From Gemmatimonadaceae bacterium (GTDB taxonomy: Bacteria; Gemmatimonadota; Gemmatimonadetes; Gemmatimonadales; Gemmatimonadaceae): 11,762 nt of DNA. The stretch is taken from NCBI GenBank assembly GCA_014378185.1, contig JACMOE010000780.1, positions 1 to 11,762 of the forward strand, given 5' to 3'. The notes under the pieces were generated by a model. The model saw only the letters and a program-made list of their open reading frames with translations. It ran no database searches and was not told the DNA's origin. Made by a program: the position numbers and the translations under genes. Of this stretch, positions 8,319-11,762 are shown in pieces; positions within the stretch are counted from its first letter, which is position 1; the number at the start of each line of letters is the position of its first letter.

Positions 8319-8658
8319 ACTCGCACCCAATGCCATCATGACCGACAGGATACGTCAGATCGTCCTCGCTCGCTGCCTCGAGCACAACGGTCTCTCGGAG
8401 CGGAAGGTGGACGTTGCGCGCGGCGACGACGCGCCGCTCTTCGGCATCGACGGCGTGCTCACGTCGCTCGAACTCGTGAGCCTGATCGTTGCCGTCGAGC
8501 AGGAGATCGAGGACCAGCTCGGCGTGATGGTCACCCTCGCTGATGCGAAAGCGGCATCGCAGCGTTCGAGCCCCTTCCGCACCGTTGGAGCGCTGGTTGA
8601 ATATGCCGCGGGTCGCGTCGCGGAAGAGGCGGGCATGGAAGCGGGCGGCCATGACTGA
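8296..8658 (+). CDS. Stand-alone acyl carrier protein
   Basis: A small acidic four-helix carrier protein, 120 residues from ATG 8296 or 106 from the in-frame ATG at 8338 (MTDRIRQIVLARCLEH). Neither start has a clear Shine-Dalgarno sequence. The shorter form begins closer to a normal ACP N-terminus, so 8338 may be the true start. The first choice overlaps KAS III by 23 nt; the second leaves a 19-nt gap. The phosphopantetheine site is Ser57 in GIDGVLTSLELVSLIVAVEQEIED, where the usual Asp before the Ser is Thr. Helix III and the C-terminal segment (SSPFRTVGALVEYA) are intact. Placed between KAS III, an SDR and an acyl ligase, it most likely carries the acyl group made by that four-gene cassette, separately from the ACP domain of the Pfa-like synthase. 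Its stop overlaps the SDR start as ATGACTGA. Confidence 0.85.
   Translation: MTSSKPDELAPNAIMTDRIRQIVLARCLEHNGLSERKVDVARGDDAPLFGIDGVLTSLELVSLIVAVEQEIEDQLGVMVTLADAKAASQRSSPFRTVGALVEYAAGRVAEEAGMEAGGHD
8637..8641 (+). promoter_or_regulatory. Ribosome binding site deciding the SDR start
   Basis: GGAAG lies 9 nt before ATG 8651. It supports this start over an in-frame ATG at 8543 whose basic 36-residue extension is a shadow of the ACP gene. Confidence 0.55.
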
Positions 8659-9352
8659 CGTGGTCACGCTGGTCACCGGCACACGAAAGGGCATCGGGCG
8701 ATTTCTCGCCGAGCACTATGTGGCGCAGGGGCACATCGTGTACGGCTGCAGCCGGCAAGCGAGCGACCTCGTGGCCGACAATTACACGCACTTCTGCCTC
8801 GACGTCGCTGACGAGCGAGCCGTACGGCGCATGATGTCCCACCTCCGCCGTGCGACCGGACGACTCGACCACCTGGTCAACAATGCCGGCGTCGCGGCGA
8901 TGAACCACGCGATGCTGACGCCGCTATCGACCGTGCGCTCCATCCTCGACACCAACGTCACCGGCACTTTCCTGGTGTGTCGCGAGGCCGCCAAGCTGAT
9001 GAAGGCCGAGTCGTATGGGCGGATCGTGAACTTCATCTCGGTGGCCGCTCCGCTGCACGTGGAGGGAGAGGCGATCTACGCCGCGTCGAAATCGGCAGTG
9101 CAGACGCTCACGCAGATCCTCGCACGCGAGCTCGCGGGCTTCGGGATCACGGTAAACGCCGTCGGGCCGACGCCGACCATGACTGACCTCATCCGCAGCG
9201 TACCGCAGGACAGGATCGACCGCCTGCTTGCCAGCCAGGCGATCGCGCGGCTGGGCAACTTCGACGACATCGTGAACGTCGTTGACTTCTTTCTCAAGCG
9301 GGAGAGCGGCTTCGTGACTGCGCAATCGCTGTATCTCGGAGGAGTCTGTTGA
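8651..9352 (+). CDS. FabG-like SDR, 3-oxoacyl-ACP reductase
   Basis: A 233-residue classical short-chain dehydrogenase/reductase, likely reducing the 3-oxoacyl-ACP made by the adjacent KAS III and ACP to 3-hydroxyacyl-ACP. The cofactor site is TGTRKGIG (10-16 region), followed by LVNNAGVA (75-82), Asn102, Ser130 (VNFISVAA) and the YxxxK pair Tyr143/Lys147 (YAASK). The post-catalytic segment ITVNAVGPTPTMTD (166-179) is FabG-like, as is the C-terminal FVTAQSLYLGGVC. An Arg at 34 (GCSRQ) after beta-strand 2 suggests NADPH preference. Length is slightly under the usual 240-250. It overlaps the ACP gene by 8 nt and the ligase by 4 nt. A role in an unrelated oxidation is possible, but the context argues for the acyl-ACP function. 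Confidence 0.9.
   Translation: MTDVVTLVTGTRKGIGRFLAEHYVAQGHIVYGCSRQASDLVADNYTHFCLDVADERAVRRMMSHLRRATGRLDHLVNNAGVAAMNHAMLTPLSTVRSILDTNVTGTFLVCREAAKLMKAESYGRIVNFISVAAPLHVEGEAIYAASKSAVQTLTQILARELAGFGITVNAVGPTPTMTDLIRSVPQDRIDRLLASQAIARLGNFDDIVNVVDFFLKRESGFVTAQSLYLGGVC
9338..9344 (+). promoter_or_regulatory. Strong ribosome binding site before a TTG start
   Basis: GGAGGAG, the best Shine-Dalgarno match in the window, lies just upstream of TTG 9349 and inside the last codons of the SDR gene. It fixes TTG as the ligase start, since no ATG or GTG in that frame is comparably placed. Confidence 0.7.
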
Positions 9353-10698
9353 ACGGGCTGCAGTTTCTCGAAGATCGCTTCGCAGCCGCGGGAAGCGAGT
9401 CGACCGCGCTCATTTGGCAGGATCGCACCGTGACATATGGCTGGGTGCTCGACGCCATTGCTGGATGGCGCCGTTACCTGGTGGACGCGGGAGTAGGGGC
9501 CCGGGACGTCGTGAGTCTGACGGCGGAGTTCTCCCCCAACGCGACGGCACTGATGGTCGCGCTTGCCGAGCATGGCTGCACCATCGTGCCACTCACCAGT
9601 TCAGTCGCTGCGACGCGGGAGGAGTTTCTGGAGACCGCGCAGGTGACGATCGACATCAACCTGGAGAAGGACGACAGTGCGACGTTGACGCGTTTCGCTC
9701 GCGTGCCCGATCATCCGCTCTACCTGAAGCTCTGGGCGTCTCAACGCCCGGGATTGATCCTCTTCTCATCCGGCTCCAGTGGCCGGAGCAAGGCGGTGCT
9801 GCACGACTTCCAGAACATCCTCGAGAAGTTCAGGGAGCCTCGGCCGGGGAAGTGCACTCTCGCGTTCCTGCTGTTCGACCACATCGGTGGCATCAACACG
9901 CTGTTCCACGTGCTGTCGAATGGCGGCACTGTCGTCACGGTGAGCGATCGGTCGCCGGCCGTCGTGTGCGAAGCGATCGAGAAGTATCAGGTCGAGCTGC
10001 TGCCAACGTCGCCGACCTTCCTCAACCTGCTGCTGATCAGCGGCGCACTGGACCGTTTCCCGCTTCGATCACTCCGCACGATCACCTACGGCACCGAAGT
10101 GATGCCGGAGAGTACACTGTTCCGGCTTCGCGCGCGCTTCCCCGATGTCGTGCTGCTGCAGACGTATGGGCTGTCCGAAGTGGGGATCCTGCGCTCCCGC
10201 TCGGAGTCGTCGGATTCGCTCTGGGTGCGCATCGGCGGCAACGGGTTCGACACGCGAGTGGTGGATGGGATGCTCGAAATCCGGTCGAGCTCGACGATGC
10301 TGGGCTATCTCAACGCACCGAGCCCGATCACGGCGGATGGCTGGTTCATGACCGGCGACGCCGTCGAGGAGCGCGACGGCCTGTTCCGCATCTTCGGCCG
10401 CAAGTCCGAGCAGATCAACGTCGGCGGCGAGAAGGTATTTCCGGCCGAGATCGAGAGCGTGCTGCACGCGATGGAAGGAGTCGCCGATGTGTGCGTGCAT
10501 GGCGAGCCGCACGCCATCGTCGGGAACATGGTGGTGGCGACCGTGCGACTCACGACGGACGAGACGCTGGCGCAGTTCCGGCACAGGATGGTGCAGCATT
10601 GCCGGGCGCACCTCGCGCCGTTCAAGGTGCCGCAGAAGGTGGTCCTGGGGCGGGGCGAGCTGCATGGGGGGCGGTTCAAGAAGCGTCGGGTGGTGTGA
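9349..10698 (+). CDS. AMP-forming acyl-CoA/acyl-ACP ligase
   Basis: A 449-residue adenylate-forming (ANL superfamily) enzyme that activates a carboxylic acid with ATP and passes it to CoA or a carrier protein. Core motifs in order: LILFSSGSSGRSK (136-148, P-loop), LLFDHIGGINTLFH (174-187), ITYGTE (245-250), TYGLSEVGIL (272-281), GWFMTGD (331-337) and the hinge GRKSEQINVGGEKVFPAEIES (350-370). The end, GGRFKKRRVV, supplies the expected catalytic C-terminal Lys (444 or 445). It is compact against the 500-550 residues common in the family, with a short N-terminal subdomain. The position directly after a free-standing ACP suggests loading that ACP, but CoA ligase activity cannot be excluded and the substrate is unknown. 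The TTG start overlaps the SDR stop (TTGA). This is the last gene of the operon; the next 393 bases hold no intact gene. Confidence 0.9.
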   Translation: MNGLQFLEDRFAAAGSESTALIWQDRTVTYGWVLDAIAGWRRYLVDAGVGARDVVSLTAEFSPNATALMVALAEHGCTIVPLTSSVAATREEFLETAQVTIDINLEKDDSATLTRFARVPDHPLYLKLWASQRPGLILFSSGSSGRSKAVLHDFQNILEKFREPRPGKCTLAFLLFDHIGGINTLFHVLSNGGTVVTVSDRSPAVVCEAIEKYQVELLPTSPTFLNLLLISGALDRFPLRSLRTITYGTEVMPESTLFRLRARFPDVVLLQTYGLSEVGILRSRSESSDSLWVRIGGNGFDTRVVDGMLEIRSSSTMLGYLNAPSPITADGWFMTGDAVEERDGLFRIFGRKSEQINVGGEKVFPAEIESVLHAMEGVADVCVHGEPHAIVGNMVVATVRLTTDETLAQFRHRMVQHCRAHLAPFKVPQKVVLGRGELHGGRFKKRRVV

Positions 10699-10711
10699 GT
10701 TGTGCTGCCAC

Positions 10712-10765
10712 CACGAGAATCCTCCCGTTGCTTTCGGCGCTCCGGCGTTGCTGTTGGTTCTCGTG
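10712..10765. repeat. Inverted repeat after the operon, possible weak terminator
   Basis: Perfect 8-nt arms CACGAGAA (10712-10719) and TTCTCGTG (10758-10765) flank a 38-nt loop, starting 13 nt after the ligase stop. There is no T-run, so this is not a canonical intrinsic terminator. Its position at the operon end is the only support for a termination role. Confidence 0.25.
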
Positions 10766-10820
10766 ATCACGGCGCGCACTGGGAGCTCGGCGCCGGCGAT
10801 CGCGCCGACGTGAGGGCTGC

Positions 10821-11016
10821 GATCGCGCCCTGGGCGCGCAGTGGCGCTATCTCGCCATCGTCATGGATCAGCACACGCGCCGCATCGTGGCGTGGAGGCG
10901 CCATCTTTCACAGTGACCGCGGCTCCAAATCCATGGGCGCGCCGAGCGCGTGCTTCGCACCGCGCTTACCGTTTACATGCGCTATTACAACACCGTTCGT
11001 CTCCACTCCGCGCTAG
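10821..11016 (+). pseudogene. Eroded DDE transposase (IS3/rve integrase-type) remnant
   Basis: Three short pieces of an rve-type transposase lie in order but in different frames. Frame of 10839: QWRYLAIVMDQHTRRIVAW, the first catalytic-Asp region, ending at a stop shortly after. Frame of 10903: IFHSDRGSKS, the second-Asp motif. Frame of 10932: RAERVLRTALTVYMRYYNTVRLHSAL, the C-terminal segment. The spacers between pieces are far shorter than in an intact gene, so large internal deletions have occurred, and the third acidic residue's region is lost. I see no complete terminal inverted repeats. It is a fossil insertion between the operon and the cupin gene. Confidence 0.7.
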
Positions 11017-11079
11017 CGATAGGCTCTCGCGCGGCGCATTCTGCGCGCCGCTTTCTCACCCTTGTTTCGACGCCTTCGC

Positions 11080-11085
11080 GGGAGG
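11080..11085 (+). promoter_or_regulatory. Ribosome binding site deciding the cupin start
   Basis: GGGAGG lies 6 nt upstream of ATG 11092. It selects this start over an in-frame TTG at 11062, and the resulting N-terminus is a clean signal peptide. Confidence 0.65.
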
Positions 11086-11091
11086 CCGCCC

Positions 11092-11511
11092 ATGCATGTC
11101 CTCGTTCGCCGCCTGCTCATACTTCCCTTCGTGATTGCGCCGTGGGGTGTCGCGATGAGCCAGGCAGTATCACAATCCGACGCGGTGGTTGTGTCGCCCG
11201 ATCGATTTCGGGTTCTGCTGGACAATGAGCACGTTCGCGTGCTGGAGTACACGCTGCGCCCCGGAGAGCGCGATCAGTGGCATACGCACCCCGCGAAGGT
11301 CTCGTATGTGGTCGACGGTGGTGAGTTGCGGATTCACCTCGCGGACGGCACGTCGTTTCTCAGCTCCGAGCCGAAGGGAACGGCGGAATGGCGGGAGGCA
11401 TTGCCGCGACATTTCGCCGAGAATGTAGGCAAAACACCGGTGCGGATCGTACTTGTGGAAGTCAAAGTGATCGTCGGCACGCTCAGCGGTAGAGGTAAGC
11501 GCTCCCGCTAG
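11092..11511 (+). CDS. Small exported cupin-domain protein
   Basis: A 139-residue protein with an apparent Sec signal peptide (MHVLVRRLLILPFVIAPWGVAMSQA; Arg-Arg, hydrophobic core, likely cleavage after Ala25), so it probably acts in the periplasm or outside the cell. The rest is a single beta-barrel cupin: VRVLEYTLRPGERDQWHTHP (48-67) gives the His64/His66 pair, and LPRHFAENVGKTPVRIVLVEVK (104-125) gives His107 and Asn111 of motif 2. The Glu usual in cupin motif 1 (about four residues after the second His) is Val70 here, so a metal site would be three-His or absent. Proteins of this kind are widespread, mostly uncharacterised, and often annotated as cytoplasmic-like cupins with export signals. 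There is no evident link to the lipid operon, from which it is separated by a transposase remnant. The reaction is unknown. Confidence 0.8.
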   Translation: MHVLVRRLLILPFVIAPWGVAMSQAVSQSDAVVVSPDRFRVLLDNEHVRVLEYTLRPGERDQWHTHPAKVSYVVDGGELRIHLADGTSFLSSEPKGTAEWREALPRHFAENVGKTPVRIVLVEVKVIVGTLSGRGKRSR

Positions 11512-11762
11512 CTAGTGTCTGTCCTGAAACACGGAGACCTGGCATCTCTCAACGTGCTGAGCTCGCTCGGGATGACTATCGAGTCAAACACGCCGTTACA
11601 GGACGAACATCAGCTGACAGTTGTCGAGTGGCACGGCAAAGCCATAGGCGAAAGCTGCAAGCTTTTTGCACTGCCGGCCGCTCCGCTGTCCGTCCACGAG
11701 CCCGGCGACCGGGGCGTCATCGGATCGAACGGCGTGAACGGCGGGACCGTGGTCCGCCGTTC
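11512..11762. other. Terminal stretch with no supported gene
   Basis: The frame following the cupin stop stays open to the right edge (for example from ATG 11572), and a minus-strand frame enters from the edge and ends at 11596. Neither has a Shine-Dalgarno site, a recognisable family or GC-rich third positions like the neighbouring genes. Base composition is visibly lower in GC up to about 11660. The stretch begins with a CTAGCTAG palindrome at 11508-11515. Confidence 0.5.
11736..11762. repeat. Strong imperfect hairpin at the right edge
   Basis: The arms GAACGGCGGGACC and GGTCCGCCGTTC form about a 12-bp stem with one bulged G and a tiny loop around GTG. GAACGGCG is also directly repeated just upstream at 11727. 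It could be half of a terminator, a REP-like element or part of a gene beyond the edge; the cut-off prevents a decision. Confidence 0.4.

Noticed and set aside
7227..8339. A 370-codon minus-strand open frame opposite KAS III
   Set aside because: Same reason: the plus strand carries an intact Cys-His-Asn triad and good gene junctions.
9414..10766. A 450-codon plus-strand frame within the ligase
   Set aside because: It overlaps the ligase in another frame, with low-complexity Arg/Ala/Gly-rich translation and none of the ANL motifs.
10790..10830. Two copies of GCGATCGCGCC, resembling a repeat element
   Set aside because: Only two short copies in very GC-rich DNA; no array or regular spacing.
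11508..11540. CTAGCTAG followed by a TGTCTGTCCTGAAAC-like stretch as a possible insertion-sequence end
   Set aside because: I found no matching inverted partner near the transposase remnant or elsewhere in the window.
11512..11762. Open frames on both strands at the right edge
   Set aside because: Too short, no ribosome site, no recognisable motif, and codon use unlike the neighbouring genes. They could be gene ends but cannot be supported here.

Overview
The window is GC-rich bacterial DNA. Almost all of it (1-10698) is one plus-strand operon for an unusual lipid or polyketide. All of its genes are tightly coupled, mostly by 4- or 8-nt stop/start overlaps. The coding style (GC-rich third positions, GTG and TTG starts, Shine-Dalgarno sites inside the preceding gene) and the gene types suggest a soil or environmental bacterium with secondary lipid metabolism. 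Gemmatimonadota, Acidobacteriota or Myxococcota would all fit, but I cannot assign a phylum from the sequence alone.

Region 1 (1-5888) encodes a PfaA/PksE/HglE-like iterative synthase spread over three reading frames. The first is KS-AT-ACP, entering from the left edge with roughly 35-45 N-terminal residues missing. The second is the structural half of a ketoreductase (KRs). The third is the catalytic half of the ketoreductase fused to a hot-dog dehydratase (KRc-DH). Read together they give KS-AT-ACP-KR-DH. The KS-AT-ACP gene ends just after an A8 run that forms an in-phase A AAA AAA heptamer. A -1 shift there runs straight into the KRs frame with no stop, so the first two frames may be made as a fusion as well as separately. 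A PfaD-type FMN enoyl reductase (5881-7266) follows, completing a full reductive cycle.

Region 2 (7263-10698) is a second module: a FabH-like KAS III with intact Cys-His-Asn, a free-standing ACP, a FabG-like SDR and a compact AMP-forming acyl ligase. Such KAS III/ACP/SDR/ligase cassettes make short (3-hydroxy)acyl groups in other systems. Here the cassette plausibly prepares a starter, or an acyl partner, for the Pfa-like synthase. The window shows no chain-length factor (PfaC), phosphopantetheinyl transferase, thioesterase or transporter. Any of these would have to lie to the left or elsewhere.

Region 3 (10699-11091) is a gene-free spacer. It holds a possible weak terminator and the eroded remains of an integrase-type (rve/IS3-like) transposase, marking the right end of the operon. 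Region 4 (11092-11511) is a small secreted cupin, apparently unrelated to the operon. The last 251 bases hold no gene I can support, only a strong imperfect hairpin at the very edge.
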